Assembly: GCA_934675165.1 (NCBI GenBank)
Contig: CAKUPP010000001.1
Coordinates: 51,114-115,113 of the forward strand
Direction of reading: 5' to 3'
Source of the DNA: an uncultured Eubacteriales bacterium
GTDB lineage: Bacteria; Bacillota; Clostridia; Oscillospirales; Acutalibacteraceae
Length of the DNA: 64,000 bases
Notes under the pieces: generated by a model
What the model saw: only the letters and a program-made list of their open reading frames with translations
Database searches by the model: none
Told to the model about the DNA's origin: nothing
Translations under genes and position numbers: made by a program
In this document: positions 1-9,311 of the stretch, piece after piece
How the letters are laid out: each line of letters opens with the position of its first letter
Numbering within the stretch: the stretch's first letter is position 1

Positions 1-2
1 CT

Positions 3-74
3 GTTGGAAGACATCAAAAAGTAAATGAATTTTGTTTAGATATTGTATATTTTGAAGCTGAATGTAAATTTTAA
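3..74 (+). CDS. C-terminal end of an unidentified protein (partial)
   Basis: Frame 3 is open from the window edge to a TAA at 72-74 and encodes 23 residues ending in ECKF. The other two frames stop within the first 35 bases, so this is the only candidate for a gene entering from the left. It is too short to identify, and it could be chance. Confidence 0.3.
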   Translation, partial: VGRHQKVNEFCLDIVYFEAECKF

Positions 75-158
75 AAATGGAAAGGAAAAAATGTTATAGT
101 GCATGCATAGTAAAATAGAAAATTAAAATTTGTTATTTTTAAAAAGGAGAATTTGACT

Positions 159-956
159 TTGGATAGTGGTGAAATATTTAGCAAAGAAAATGCGCATATA
201 AAGTACGTAAAAAAACTGATGATTTCTTCTAAGTTCAGGAAAAAAGAAAAAAGCTTTGTCGTAGAAGGTGTTCGTATTTGTGAAGAAGCGCTGAAATGTA
301 ATGCTGAAATATTGAAAATTTTTTACACTGAAAATTTTAAAAATAAGTTTTCAGAACTTTTTAGTAAATTAAAAAACAGTGCAGCGGAAATTTTTTTGGT
401 TAAGGAGAATTTGATTAATGCTATTTCGGACACAGATACACCACAAGGAATTGTTGCTGTGTGCCGAGATGTTGACAAAAATATTAATGAGGATAAAATT
501 AAATCATGTACTAAAATCGTGCTTTTGGAAAATATTCAAAACCCCACAAATATGGGTAGTATACTCAGAACTTGTGATGCTTTAGGAGTAAACAATATTG
601 GTATAATTGGAAATAGCTGTGATATACATAATCCAAAAGTTCTACGTGGAAGTATGGGAGCACTTTTTAGGTTAAATTTTTTTGTTAGTGAAAATGGTTA
701 CGAGTGCATGCTGAAGTTAAAAAAAATGGGTTTTAAAATTTATGCTGCAATGCCGAGAGAAGATTCGAAACGTCTTCAGAACATAGATTTTAGCGGTAAA
801 TGTGCAGTTGTTTTTGGAAATGAAGGTAATGGTGTAGAAAAAGAAACTGAAAAAAAATGTGATTACAGTTTTTCCATACCTATGCAACCGAAAGCTGAAT
901 CACTAAATGTATCTGTTGCGGCAGGAATTGTTATTTGGGAGATGACCAGAAGCTAG
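159..956 (+). CDS. TrmH/SpoU-family RNA 2'-O-methyltransferase
   Basis: SPOUT-class methyltransferase that uses S-adenosylmethionine to methylate a ribose 2'-OH in rRNA or tRNA; the exact target cannot be told from sequence. The three SpoU motifs are present in order: NPTNMGSILRT near residue 128, VFGNEGNG near 217, and IPMQ...SLNVSVAAG near 240-253. The latter two build the trefoil-knot cofactor site. The N-terminal ~100 residues resemble the SpoU substrate-binding domain (KNAHIKYVKKL-type opening). Two TTG starts are possible (153 and 159). The AAGGAGA at 144-150 is correctly spaced only for 159, giving 265 residues. dprA follows after 13 bases, so the two are probably co-transcribed. Confidence 0.9.
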   Translation: MDSGEIFSKENAHIKYVKKLMISSKFRKKEKSFVVEGVRICEEALKCNAEILKIFYTENFKNKFSELFSKLKNSAAEIFLVKENLINAISDTDTPQGIVAVCRDVDKNINEDKIKSCTKIVLLENIQNPTNMGSILRTCDALGVNNIGIIGNSCDIHNPKVLRGSMGALFRLNFFVSENGYECMLKLKKMGFKIYAAMPREDSKRLQNIDFSGKCAVVFGNEGNGVEKETEKKCDYSFSIPMQPKAESLNVSVAAGIVIWEMTRS

Positions 957-969
957 GGAGGAAATAAAA

Positions 970-2211
970 GTGGATAAAACAGTATATTGGATATGGTTTC
1001 AGCAGTGTATAAGACGAGGAAGCAATAAAATAAGAGCGATTCGTCTCATTTACAATGATATAGAAAAATTTTATAAGGCCGGAGAAAAAGAATGGCGACT
1101 TTGTGGTTGTTTTACAAATAGAGAGATAGAAAATTTAAAGACAACATCACTTGATAGTGCAGAAAAAATTTTTTATGAAAGTAAATCTAAAAATTATGAT
1201 GTATTGGATATAGATAATCCGCGTTATCCTAAACTTTTAAAATTTATACCTGACCCTCCAAGCGTGATTTACGTAGATGGCGACATAGATATTGTTGACA
1301 ATACACTTTGCATTTCTGTGGTTGGTACAAGAGATGCCACAGAATACGGTATTGTAAATGCAGCAGAAATATCTAGAGATCTTGCAAAATCAGGTGTTAC
1401 GGTAATAAGTGGTGGAGCGATGGGAATAGATACAGCAGCACACGAAGGTGCTTTAAAAGCTGGTGGCAAAACTATTGCAGTTTTGGGATGCGGAATAAAT
1501 TATAACTATCTTATGCAAAATTTTGGACTTAGAAAAAGAATTGCAAAAAATGGAGCGCTTGTTTCTGAATTTCCGCCAAATTATCCTCCTTCTCCGCACA
1601 CGTTTCCAATAAGGAATAGGATTATATCAGGTTTGTCATTGGGTACTGTAGTTATAGAAGCAGGTATGAGAAGTGGCTCTCTTGTTACGGCAAATCATGC
1701 AAATAATCAAAATAGAGACGTTTTTGTTTTGCCGGTAGAAGAAAGCAATAAAAATTCCGGAGGAAGTTTAGCTTTAATTAGGGACGGTGCCTACATAATT
1801 AGAAATGCAGATGATGTTCTTAAAGAATATAAAAATCGATTATTAACAAAAAATTTTCATACAGAAAATAAAAATTTTGTTCCACTTCATTTAGATTCAA
1901 TTTTTTCGAATGGGAGGAAATCAAAAGAAAATAAAAGTAGTTCCCAAAGAGAAGTATGGGAAAAAATAGCTGTAAAAAACAAATCCCACGTTGTGCCAGA
2001 CAAAAAAGAAAATATTCGTAATACAAAAATAGATGATGTGCCCGATCAATATAAGCCTGTATTTAAATGTTTGATGTCTGGAGTTACAAACACAGATGAA
2101 ATAAGTCAAAAGCTAAAAATTCCTGGGCAAGATTTGTCTCTTATTCTCACTGAAATGGAATTTATGGGATTAGTTAAAGCTTTGTCTGGTGGAAATTTTA
2201 AAATAATTTAA
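970..2211 (+). CDS. dprA: DNA-protecting/processing protein DprA (Smf)
   Basis: DprA binds single-stranded DNA entering during natural transformation and loads RecA. The Rossmann-like core is clear: SVVGTRDATEYG near residue 115, SGGAMGIDTAAHEGAL near 148, and SEFPP...HTFPIRNRIISGLS near 200-218, followed by the VVIEAGMRSGSLVTANHA segment. A Lys/Asn-rich linker (about 290-350) leads to a small winged-helix domain at the C-terminus (about 358-413). At 413 residues it is slightly longer than most relatives. The start is GTG with AGGGAGG at 954-960. The AT-only gap after the gene (2212-2292) holds a probable topA promoter. No other competence gene lies in the window. Confidence 0.93.
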   Translation: MDKTVYWIWFQQCIRRGSNKIRAIRLIYNDIEKFYKAGEKEWRLCGCFTNREIENLKTTSLDSAEKIFYESKSKNYDVLDIDNPRYPKLLKFIPDPPSVIYVDGDIDIVDNTLCISVVGTRDATEYGIVNAAEISRDLAKSGVTVISGGAMGIDTAAHEGALKAGGKTIAVLGCGINYNYLMQNFGLRKRIAKNGALVSEFPPNYPPSPHTFPIRNRIISGLSLGTVVIEAGMRSGSLVTANHANNQNRDVFVLPVEESNKNSGGSLALIRDGAYIIRNADDVLKEYKNRLLTKNFHTENKNFVPLHLDSIFSNGRKSKENKSSSQREVWEKIAVKNKSHVVPDKKENIRNTKIDDVPDQYKPVFKCLMSGVTNTDEISQKLKIPGQDLSLILTEMEFMGLVKALSGGNFKII

Positions 2212-2253
2212 AAAATATAGCAAAAAAATATAGTAAAAAATTTGATATTTGCG

Positions 2254-2259
2254 TATAAT
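2254..2259 (+). promoter_or_regulatory. Putative -10 box upstream of topA
   Basis: A perfect TATAAT sits 34 bases before the topA start in an 81-bp AT-rich gap. The -35 position 17 bp upstream (TAGTAA) is poor, so this is a weak call. Confidence 0.4.
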
Positions 2260-2292
2260 TAAAATGAAAAATTATTTTTGGATGGATAAATT

Positions 2293-4392
2293 ATGAAAAA
2301 TTTAGTAATAGTGGAATCTCCTGCAAAAGCAAAAACGATAAAAAAATATTTGGGTAAAGGATATGATGTTATCGCATCAATGGGTCATGTGCGAGATTTA
2401 CCCGAAAAGAGACTTAGTGTAGATATAAAAAAGAATTTTGAGCCTAAATATGCAATCATCAAAGGAAAAGAAAAAATTGTTGATGAGTTAAAACAAAAGG
2501 CGTCAAAAGCTGAAAGTGTATTTCTTGCAACTGACCCGGATCGAGAAGGAGAGGCAATTTCTTGGCATTTAGCGTATATTTTGGGATTGGATTTAGAAAA
2601 TAAAAATCGTGTAACATTTAATGAAATAACAAAATCGGGTGTAGATGTTGGAATAAATTCTCCTCGTGTAGTAGATATAGATTTAGTTAATGCTCAGCAA
2701 GCTAGGCGCATTTTGGATAGGCTTGTGGGATATAAACTTAGCCCATTTTTATCTCAAAAGATTCATAAAGGGTTGTCCGCTGGGCGTGTGCAGTCTGTTG
2801 CTCTGAGGATTATAGTGGATAGAGAAAATGAGATAAAAAATTTTGTTCCTCGTGAATACTGGACAATTGATGCTGCTTTTTTGCCTAAGGGACTTACAAA
2901 ACAATTTTCTGCTTTGTTTTATGGAAACGAAAAAGAAAAAATGGAATTAACAAACGAAAAAGAAGCTGCAGCTGTGATTGATAATCTTCAAAATGCAGTG
3001 TATGAAGTTCAAAAAGTAAAAAAAGGGAGGAGAAAAAAGTCTCCAGCTCCGCCGTTTATTACTTCCAGTATGCAGCAAGAAGCATTGAGAAAATTAGGGT
3101 TTGCTCCCAGAAAAACAATGAAGATTGCGCAGGAACTTTATGAAGGTATAGAAATTGATGGTTTGGGTGCTGTTGGTTTAATAACTTATATGCGTACAGA
3201 TTCTTTAAGAGTTTCCGAAGATGCATTAAAGTCTGCAAGAGAATATATATACGAGCGTTGGGGGAAACGGTATCTTCCTACTGAACCAAGACGGTTTAAA
3301 ACAAAGCAAAATGCTCAAGATGGGCATGAAGCAATTAGGCCTACAATGCCAGAAACAGACCCGTCTAAATTGGAAAAAAATCTTAGCAAAGATCAGTTTA
3401 AGCTGTATAAATTAATTTGGGAAAGATTTATTGCAAGTCAAATGTCTGAATGTCTTCAAGATACAACAAGAGCAGATATAATTGCTAAAACCTGCCTTCC
3501 TGAAATAGATAATTATATATTTAAAGCATCTGGATATACTGTGACATTTGACGGATTTACGATTTTGTATACAGAAGGTAAAGACACGGAGCAAGAAAAA
3601 ATTAAAGCACTTCCTGCACTACAAGAATCAATGCCTCTTAAACTTAAAAAATTAGATCCCAATCAGCATTTTACAGAGCCACCTCCTAGGTATACACAAG
3701 CGTCTCTTATTAAAGCTCTTGAAGAATATGGTATAGGTCGTCCGTCAACATATGCTGCAATTATAACCACTATCCTTTCTAGAGAGTATGTCAAGCAGGA
3801 AAACAAATCTCTTAAACCTACAGAATTGGGTGAAGTTATCACCGAGCTTATGAAAAAAAGATTTTCAAAAATAGTAAATCTTAAATTTACAGCTCAAATG
3901 GAGTCTGATTTGGATGCAATCGAAGGCGGAAAAAATGATTGGCGAGAAACTTTAAAGGAGTTTTATGACGATTTTTCAGTTACACTCGAAAAAGCAAAAA
4001 AAGATATGGATGGTGTAAAGATAATTCTGGAAGAAGATAAAACGGACGAAGTTTGTGATAAATGTGGTAAACCTATGATTATTAAACATGGCAGATATGG
4101 ACGGTTTATGGCATGCTCTGGGTATCCTGAATGTACAAATATTAAAAAAATTATAAATAAGATAGGTGTTAAGTGTCCTAAATGTGACGGTGAAGTCATT
4201 TGTCGTGTCACAAAGCGTAAGAGAACTTTTTATGGGTGCAGTAATTATCCGAATTGCGATTTTGTTTCGTGGGATGAACCGCTGAGTGATAAATGTCCAA
4301 AATGCGGCAATAACCTTTTCAAGAAAAATACAAAAAAACCCAAAATTTACTGTGCAAATAAAGAATGTGGATATGAAAAAACAGATGTTTAA
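2293..4392 (+). CDS. topA: DNA topoisomerase I (type IA)
   Basis: Relaxes negative supercoils by cutting and rejoining one strand through a 5'-phosphotyrosine. The Toprim domain occupies roughly residues 1-120 (VESPAKAKTIKKYL, then the acidic cluster TDPDREGEAISWH). The catalytic tyrosine is Tyr299 in GLITYMRTDS. After the four-domain core come three C-terminal four-cysteine zinc ribbons (from about residue 587: CDKCGKP, CPKCDGE and CPKCGNN, each followed by a C-x4/5-C pair). The third extends to the end of the protein. At 699 residues it has the usual length for Firmicutes. trmFO follows 27 bases later, the conserved Firmicute order. Confidence 0.97.
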   Translation: MKNLVIVESPAKAKTIKKYLGKGYDVIASMGHVRDLPEKRLSVDIKKNFEPKYAIIKGKEKIVDELKQKASKAESVFLATDPDREGEAISWHLAYILGLDLENKNRVTFNEITKSGVDVGINSPRVVDIDLVNAQQARRILDRLVGYKLSPFLSQKIHKGLSAGRVQSVALRIIVDRENEIKNFVPREYWTIDAAFLPKGLTKQFSALFYGNEKEKMELTNEKEAAAVIDNLQNAVYEVQKVKKGRRKKSPAPPFITSSMQQEALRKLGFAPRKTMKIAQELYEGIEIDGLGAVGLITYMRTDSLRVSEDALKSAREYIYERWGKRYLPTEPRRFKTKQNAQDGHEAIRPTMPETDPSKLEKNLSKDQFKLYKLIWERFIASQMSECLQDTTRADIIAKTCLPEIDNYIFKASGYTVTFDGFTILYTEGKDTEQEKIKALPALQESMPLKLKKLDPNQHFTEPPPRYTQASLIKALEEYGIGRPSTYAAIITTILSREYVKQENKSLKPTELGEVITELMKKRFSKIVNLKFTAQMESDLDAIEGGKNDWRETLKEFYDDFSVTLEKAKKDMDGVKIILEEDKTDEVCDKCGKPMIIKHGRYGRFMACSGYPECTNIKKIINKIGVKCPKCDGEVICRVTKRKRTFYGCSNYPNCDFVSWDEPLSDKCPKCGNNLFKKNTKKPKIYCANKECGYEKTDV

Positions 4393-4419
4393 AAATTGAA
4401 ATAGAAAGCGATTTTGTAT

Positions 4420-5727
4420 ATGAAAAGAACTGTAAATGTAATTGGCGCAGGGCTTGCAGGATGTGAGGCCGCTTGGCAGATTGCTGAGCGGGGAATATCG
4501 GTTAATTTATATGATATGAAACCTGCCAAATTTTCCCCAGCACACAAAAATAAAAATTTGTGTGAGTTGGTATGTTCCAATTCTTTTAAAGCTGATAGAA
4601 TTGACAGCGCTTCTGGCCTTTTAAAGGAAGAGCTTAGAAATTTTAATTCATTAGTATTAAAATGTGCAGATAATTGTAAAGTACCCGCGGGAGGTGCTCT
4701 TGCGGTAGATCGAGAAAAGTTTTCGTCTTTTGTAACAGAAAATATTCGAAATCATCCCTTGATAAATGTGATTTCAGAAGAGATTGAAGAGGTTCCAGGG
4801 TTTGGCATTAATGTTATTGCAACTGGCCCTCTTACTTCGGGAAAATTAGCACAGTCAATACGTAAAATATGTGGTGAGTCTTTAAGTTTTTTTGATGCGG
4901 CAGCTCCAATAATTACTTCTGAAAGCATTGATTTTGATAACGCTTTTTTTGAATCTCGTTATGGAAAAGGTAACGGAAATGATTATTTGAATTGTCCTTT
5001 AAATGAGGAAGAATATAAAAAGTTTTATTTGGAACTTATTTCAGCACAAAGAGCTCCTCTTCATGGAGTGGATACAGAAAATTTTAGGGTATATGAAGGT
5101 TGTATGCCAGTAGAAATTATGGCGCAAAGAGGAGAAGATACTCTCAGATTTGGTCCAATGAAACCTGTTGGACTTACCGACCCTAGAACTGGTAAACGTC
5201 CATTTGCGGTCATACAACTTAGAAAAGAAAATCAAGAAGGTACTCTTTATAATATGGTAGGATTTCAGACTAACCTTAAATTTCCTGAACAACGCAGAGT
5301 TTTTTCACTTGTTTCTGCGTTGAATAATTTGGAAATAGTTAGATATGGTGTTATGCACAGAAATACTTTTATAGATTCAACTAAACTTTTGAATGCTGAT
5401 TATAGTATGCGCGGAAATTTAGATTTATATTTTGCAGGACAGATTACAGGTGTTGAAGGTTATATGGAATCTGTTTCATCCGGACTTTTAGCAGGTATAA
5501 ACGTTGCACGAAAAATTCAGGACATGGAAAATATTGTTTTACCCAAGTTTACAATGATTGGTGCTTTAGCAAATTATATAAGTGATGAATCGATTGAAAA
5601 TTTTCAACCAATGGGTGCAAATTTTGGAATAATTTTGCCATTGACTGAGGTTATTAAGGATAAAAAAATAAGGTATAATATGTTTGCACAGAGATCTTTG
5701 AATTATATAAAGAATTTAAAAATTTAA
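4420..5727 (+). CDS. trmFO: tRNA (uracil-5-)-methyltransferase TrmFO (folate/FAD-dependent)
   Basis: Makes ribothymidine at position 54 of the tRNA T loop using methylenetetrahydrofolate and FADH2 rather than SAM. The FAD-binding GAGLAGCEAAW sits at residues 8-18, and the family block LCELVCSNSFKAD with the conserved cysteine is near residue 50. The long conserved tail (GQITGVEGYMESVSSGLLAGINVAR, shortened here) is intact. ATG 4420 is preferred to a TTG at 4414 because it brings the Rossmann strand to the normal distance from the N-terminus; no strong Shine-Dalgarno is visible for either. 435 residues is normal. The gene lies directly after topA, as in Bacillus and most Clostridia. Confidence 0.96.
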   Translation: MKRTVNVIGAGLAGCEAAWQIAERGISVNLYDMKPAKFSPAHKNKNLCELVCSNSFKADRIDSASGLLKEELRNFNSLVLKCADNCKVPAGGALAVDREKFSSFVTENIRNHPLINVISEEIEEVPGFGINVIATGPLTSGKLAQSIRKICGESLSFFDAAAPIITSESIDFDNAFFESRYGKGNGNDYLNCPLNEEEYKKFYLELISAQRAPLHGVDTENFRVYEGCMPVEIMAQRGEDTLRFGPMKPVGLTDPRTGKRPFAVIQLRKENQEGTLYNMVGFQTNLKFPEQRRVFSLVSALNNLEIVRYGVMHRNTFIDSTKLLNADYSMRGNLDLYFAGQITGVEGYMESVSSGLLAGINVARKIQDMENIVLPKFTMIGALANYISDESIENFQPMGANFGIILPLTEVIKDKKIRYNMFAQRSLNYIKNLKI

Positions 5728-5749
5728 ATTACTGAAGGGGGAACTAAGC

Positions 5750-6769
5750 ATGAAAATTATAGTTGACGCTTTTGGTGGGGACAATGCTCCATTGGAAATT
5801 ATTAAAGGTAGTGAAATGGCTGTTGAAGAATTAGGATATGAAATAATACTTACTGGGGATGAAGAAATAATAAAAAAGGTAGCTAAAGATAATAAGATAT
5901 CTTTAAATGGAATTAGCATTGTACATGCTCCGGATGTAATCACTATGGAAGATGAACCTATGGAGATTTTAAAATCCAAGAGCAATTCTTCTATGGCTAA
6001 AGGACTTCAGCTTTTAGCTAATGGTGAAGCTGATGGATTTGTTTCTGCTGGAAATAGTGGAGCTTTGGCAATTGGTGCTACATTTACAGTTAAGAGAATT
6101 AAGGGAATAAAACGATGTGCTTTTGCGCCTGTAATTCCAAAGGATAACGGGTATTTTATGCTTATTGACAGCGGTGCTAATGTTGAATGTAGGCCGGAAA
6201 TGCTTCGTCAATTTGCGATTATGGGGTACCTTTACATGAAAAATGTTGCTATTGTTCCAAGTCCGAGAGTTGGGATTGTGAATATAGGAACTGAAAAAAG
6301 TAAAGGTGACGAATTGCGATATGAAGCTTTTGAGCTTTTGAGTAAAACTAAAGATATTAATTTTATAGGTAATATTGAAGCGAGAGATATTCCGTGTGAT
6401 GTTGCTGATGTAGTAGTTACAGATGGGTTTACTGGGAATGTAATTTTAAAATTATATGAGGGAATGGCGCATACTATTTTTGGAAAATTTAAAAATATTT
6501 TGGAAAAAGATTTTAGAACCAAATTAGCTGCATCACTCATAATGTCCGATTTAAAGCAATTGAAAGCAGATATGGATTACAGTGAGCATGGTGGGGCACC
6601 ACTTATGGGTACTTCCAAACCAGTTTTCAAAGCTCATGGAAGTTCAGATGCTAAAACACTGAAAAATGCTATTAGATTGACAGGTGAATACGTTAAAAGA
6701 GATGTAATTAGGCTTATTTCTGAGTCAATAAAAAAATATAAGTCTGAAAAAGTAGAAGAAAACGTTTAA
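5750..6769 (+). CDS. plsX: Phosphate acyltransferase PlsX
   Basis: Converts acyl-ACP plus phosphate to acyl-phosphate, the acyl donor for PlsY in phosphatidic acid synthesis; peripheral membrane enzyme. The N-terminal signature (M-x-I-x-VDAFGGDNAP), VSAGNSGAL (about residues 98-106) and GVVTDGFTGN-type block (VVVTDGFTGNV near 223) are present, and the C-terminal HGGAPLMG motif near 281 is typical. Length 339 matches the family. The start is ATG behind GAAGGGGG. In most Firmicutes plsX is followed by fabD, fabG and acpP before rnc. Here rnc follows directly, and acpP is found at 47 kb. Confidence 0.96.
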   Translation: MKIIVDAFGGDNAPLEIIKGSEMAVEELGYEIILTGDEEIIKKVAKDNKISLNGISIVHAPDVITMEDEPMEILKSKSNSSMAKGLQLLANGEADGFVSAGNSGALAIGATFTVKRIKGIKRCAFAPVIPKDNGYFMLIDSGANVECRPEMLRQFAIMGYLYMKNVAIVPSPRVGIVNIGTEKSKGDELRYEAFELLSKTKDINFIGNIEARDIPCDVADVVVTDGFTGNVILKLYEGMAHTIFGKFKNILEKDFRTKLAASLIMSDLKQLKADMDYSEHGGAPLMGTSKPVFKAHGSSDAKTLKNAIRLTGEYVKRDVIRLISESIKKYKSEKVEENV

Positions 6770-6786
6770 ATGTGAGGTGTTATAAA

Positions 6787-7461
6787 ATGGAAAAACTTGA
6801 AGATAAAATTGGGTATAAGTTTAATAATCAAAAGCTTTTAAAAATTGCACTTACTCATTCTTCGTACGCGAACGAATCAGGTGGTAAACTTGAAAGTTAT
6901 GAGCGCCTTGAATTTTTGGGAGATTCTATTTTGGGTATGGTGACGTCAGAGTATATTTTTAAAAATTATCCTCAATATCCTGAAGGAAGTTTGACAAAAC
7001 TGAGAGCATCACTTGTTTGCGAAAAGCAGTTGCATTTATTTTCTACTGAACTTGGTATTTCTAATTTTATAAAAGTCAGTAAAGGTGAACAACATTGTGG
7101 AGGGAAACATAGACCTTCGATAATGGCAGATATTTTTGAAGCTATATGTGCAGCAATATATTTAGATGCCGGTATGAATGAGGCTTCTAAATTTATATTA
7201 AGATTTATTATTCCAGCACTTAAAAATCCTATGCTTCCGGATATTCATGATTATAAGACTGATCTTCAGGAAGTGGTTCAAAAAAATCCTGAAGAAACAA
7301 TTGAGTACGTTTTGGTAAAGGAAACGGGCCCTGATCACGACAAAAGATTTACCGTTGAAGCTAAAATTAATAATAATGTTGTTGGTAGAGGGACAGGAAA
7401 AAGTAAAAAGGAAGCGGAACAGCATGCTGCGAGAGAAACTTTAATGCTTATGGGATATTGA
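6787..7461 (+). CDS. rnc: Ribonuclease III
   Basis: Cleaves double-stranded RNA in rRNA processing and mRNA turnover. The RNase III signature ERLEFLGDSILG begins at residue 39, with the second acidic cluster DIFEAICAAIY near 116-126. A double-stranded RNA-binding domain fills the last ~70 residues (GRGTGKSKKEAEQHAA). An upstream in-frame GTG (6772) would add five residues, but GAGGTG at 6774-6779 is placed to serve ATG 6787, giving 224 residues, the standard size. ftsY follows after 21 bases; the smc gene that usually separates them is absent. Confidence 0.96.
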   Translation: MEKLEDKIGYKFNNQKLLKIALTHSSYANESGGKLESYERLEFLGDSILGMVTSEYIFKNYPQYPEGSLTKLRASLVCEKQLHLFSTELGISNFIKVSKGEQHCGGKHRPSIMADIFEAICAAIYLDAGMNEASKFILRFIIPALKNPMLPDIHDYKTDLQEVVQKNPEETIEYVLVKETGPDHDKRFTVEAKINNNVVGRGTGKSKKEAEQHAARETLMLMGY

Positions 7462-7482
7462 TTTTGAACGAGGTGTTGCGTT

Positions 7483-8418
7483 GTGTCTTTTTTTAAAAAA
7501 ATAAAAGAAAAGTTGTACAAAACCAGAGATAACATTGCACTTAAAATTGAAACTATAGTGAATTCATTTACAAAGATAGATGAAGAGTTTTTTCAAGAAC
7601 TTGAGGAAATTTTAATTTTAAGTGATGTTGGTATGGAAACATCCGAAAAAATGTGCAAAAAATTGCGTGAAGAAGTAAAAAATCACGGCCTTAAGGAGCC
7701 TACGGAAATTAAAGAAGCGCTAAAAAAAATTATGGTGGAACTGCTGGAAGGGAATAATGATTTAAATATTTCTACAAAGCCTTCGGTAATATTGGTTTTA
7801 GGTGTAAATGGTGTAGGTAAAACCACTACGATAGGAAAATTGTCTAATTTGTTAAAGAGACAGAATAAAAGTGTACTTTTAGCAGCTGCAGATACGTTCA
7901 GAGCGGCTGCTTCTGAGCAACTTGAAATTTGGGCTAAAAAATCGGATTGCCCAGTTGTAAAGCAGCCCGAAGGCTCAGATCCGGCAGCAGTTGTGTTTGA
8001 TGCTATATCTTCTGCAAAAGCAAAAGAGATTGACGTTGTAATTTGTGATACAGCAGGCAGACTCCATAATAAGAAAAATTTAATGGGTGAACTTGAAAAA
8101 ATAAACAGAATAATTGATCGTGAGCTTCCGAATGTTTCGAAAGAAATTTTGCTTGTTTTAGATGCTGCTACTGGGCAAAATGGTTTGAATCAAGCACAAG
8201 AATTTGGTAAATCTTTAGGTATTACAGGTATAGTTTTAACAAAGCTTGATGGAACTGCCAGAGGTGGAATTATTTTTTCCATAAAAGAAAAATTAAATGT
8301 TCCAGTTAAATTTATAGGTGTGGGAGAAGGGTTAGATGATTTAAGACCTTTTAACGCCAAAGAATTTGTTGAAGCGATTTTTGATCGTGAGGATGGAGAA
8401 GATGATGGAAAGATATGA
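7483..8418 (+). CDS. ftsY: Signal recognition particle receptor FtsY
   Basis: SRP receptor GTPase that docks ribosome-nascent chain-SRP complexes at the membrane. The N domain spans residues 1-~95. The G domain carries GVNGVGKTTTIGKLS (from residue 107), DTFRAAASEQL, DTAGRLHNK and TKLDGTARGG. The acidic A domain of larger homologues is essentially missing, as is common in Firmicutes (311 residues). Starts with GTG behind GAGGTG. The 3' end overlaps yqeK. Confidence 0.96.
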   Translation: MSFFKKIKEKLYKTRDNIALKIETIVNSFTKIDEEFFQELEEILILSDVGMETSEKMCKKLREEVKNHGLKEPTEIKEALKKIMVELLEGNNDLNISTKPSVILVLGVNGVGKTTTIGKLSNLLKRQNKSVLLAAADTFRAAASEQLEIWAKKSDCPVVKQPEGSDPAAVVFDAISSAKAKEIDVVICDTAGRLHNKKNLMGELEKINRIIDRELPNVSKEILLVLDAATGQNGLNQAQEFGKSLGITGIVLTKLDGTARGGIIFSIKEKLNVPVKFIGVGEGLDDLRPFNAKEFVEAIFDREDGEDDGKI

Positions 8419-8974
8419 GTTTTATAAAAAAAGATTAAAGAATATGCTTTCTGAAAAAAGATTTATGCACTGTATAAATGTTTCGCAGACGGCTGCTAAA
8501 TTGGCTGAAAATTATGGGGTTAATGTTGAAAATGCAAGAATAGCGGGCCTTTTGCATGATGTTTGTAAAGAAATGCCAGATAACATTTTGATTGAAATTT
8601 TAAGAAAAAATAGATTCGAAGGAGTTAATAGAGTGTCTCCAAAAGTTAGACATGGGTTTGCCGGATATTTTTTTCTGAAAAATGATTGGAAGATATCTAA
8701 TTATGATATTTTAAATGGAGTAAAGTATCATACTGTGGGGAGAAAAGGGATGTCACTTTTTGAGAAAATAATATTTGTTGCGGATTATATTTCTCCAGAG
8801 CGCCCTTGGGACGATATAGATGAACTTACTGAGATGGCATTTGTTGATATAAATAGGGTTGCACTGAAAAAAGTGAGCACTTATATTATAAGTTGTATAA
8901 AGCGGCATCAATTAGTTCACACTTATACAGTAGATTTTTATAACGATATTATTGCGAAAGGTGATAAAAAATGA
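8405..8974 (+). CDS. yqeK: HD-domain Ap4A hydrolase YqeK
   Basis: Family of symmetrical diadenosine tetraphosphate hydrolases with a dinuclear metal site. The metal ligands appear as H-x-x-N-V at the N-terminus, LLHDVCKE near residue 50, a histidine in RHGFAG, and FVADYISPERP. The frame is open further upstream, but GGAG at 8395-8398 points to ATG 8405, overlapping the end of ftsY by 14 bases. The nadD gene normally found just upstream is absent. It shares ATGA with rsfS, so translation is probably coupled. Confidence 0.9.
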   Translation: MERYEFYKKRLKNMLSEKRFMHCINVSQTAAKLAENYGVNVENARIAGLLHDVCKEMPDNILIEILRKNRFEGVNRVSPKVRHGFAGYFFLKNDWKISNYDILNGVKYHTVGRKGMSLFEKIIFVADYISPERPWDDIDELTEMAFVDINRVALKKVSTYIISCIKRHQLVHTYTVDFYNDIIAKGDKK

Positions 8975-9288
8975 ATTCACAAGAACTTGCAAATAAAATT
9001 AAAGATTTGCTTGATAGTAAAAAGGCTATAAACTTAGAAGTAATAGATATTTCTGAAAAAAGTACTTTGGCAGATTATTTTGTTTTGGCAACAGGAACTA
9101 GTAGTACACATGTTAAGGCACTTGCTGATGAAGTGGAGGCTAAATTGGAAGAAGAAAAAATTTTTCCTTTGAATTACGAAGGAAGATTGTCTAATTCATG
9201 GATTGCGCTTGATTATAAAGATGTGATTGTTCATATTTTTTCAGAAGAAGCAAGAAAACTTTACAGCTTAGAAAAAATATGGAGATAG
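8971..9288 (+). CDS. rsfS: Ribosome silencing factor RsfS (DUF143)
   Basis: Binds ribosomal protein L14 and blocks subunit joining during starvation. The 105-residue protein shows the family core [20 protein letters not shown] and the tail [20 protein letters not shown], then R-x-x-Y-x-L-E-x-x-W near the end. The ATG overlaps the yqeK stop by four bases. The order yqeK-rsfS-leuS is usual in Clostridia. Confidence 0.96.
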   Translation: MNSQELANKIKDLLDSKKAINLEVIDISEKSTLADYFVLATGTSSTHVKALADEVEAKLEEEKIFPLNYEGRLSNSWIALDYKDVIVHIFSEEARKLYSLEKIWR

Positions 9289-9311
9289 TATATACGGAGG
9301 TATTTGATTTA

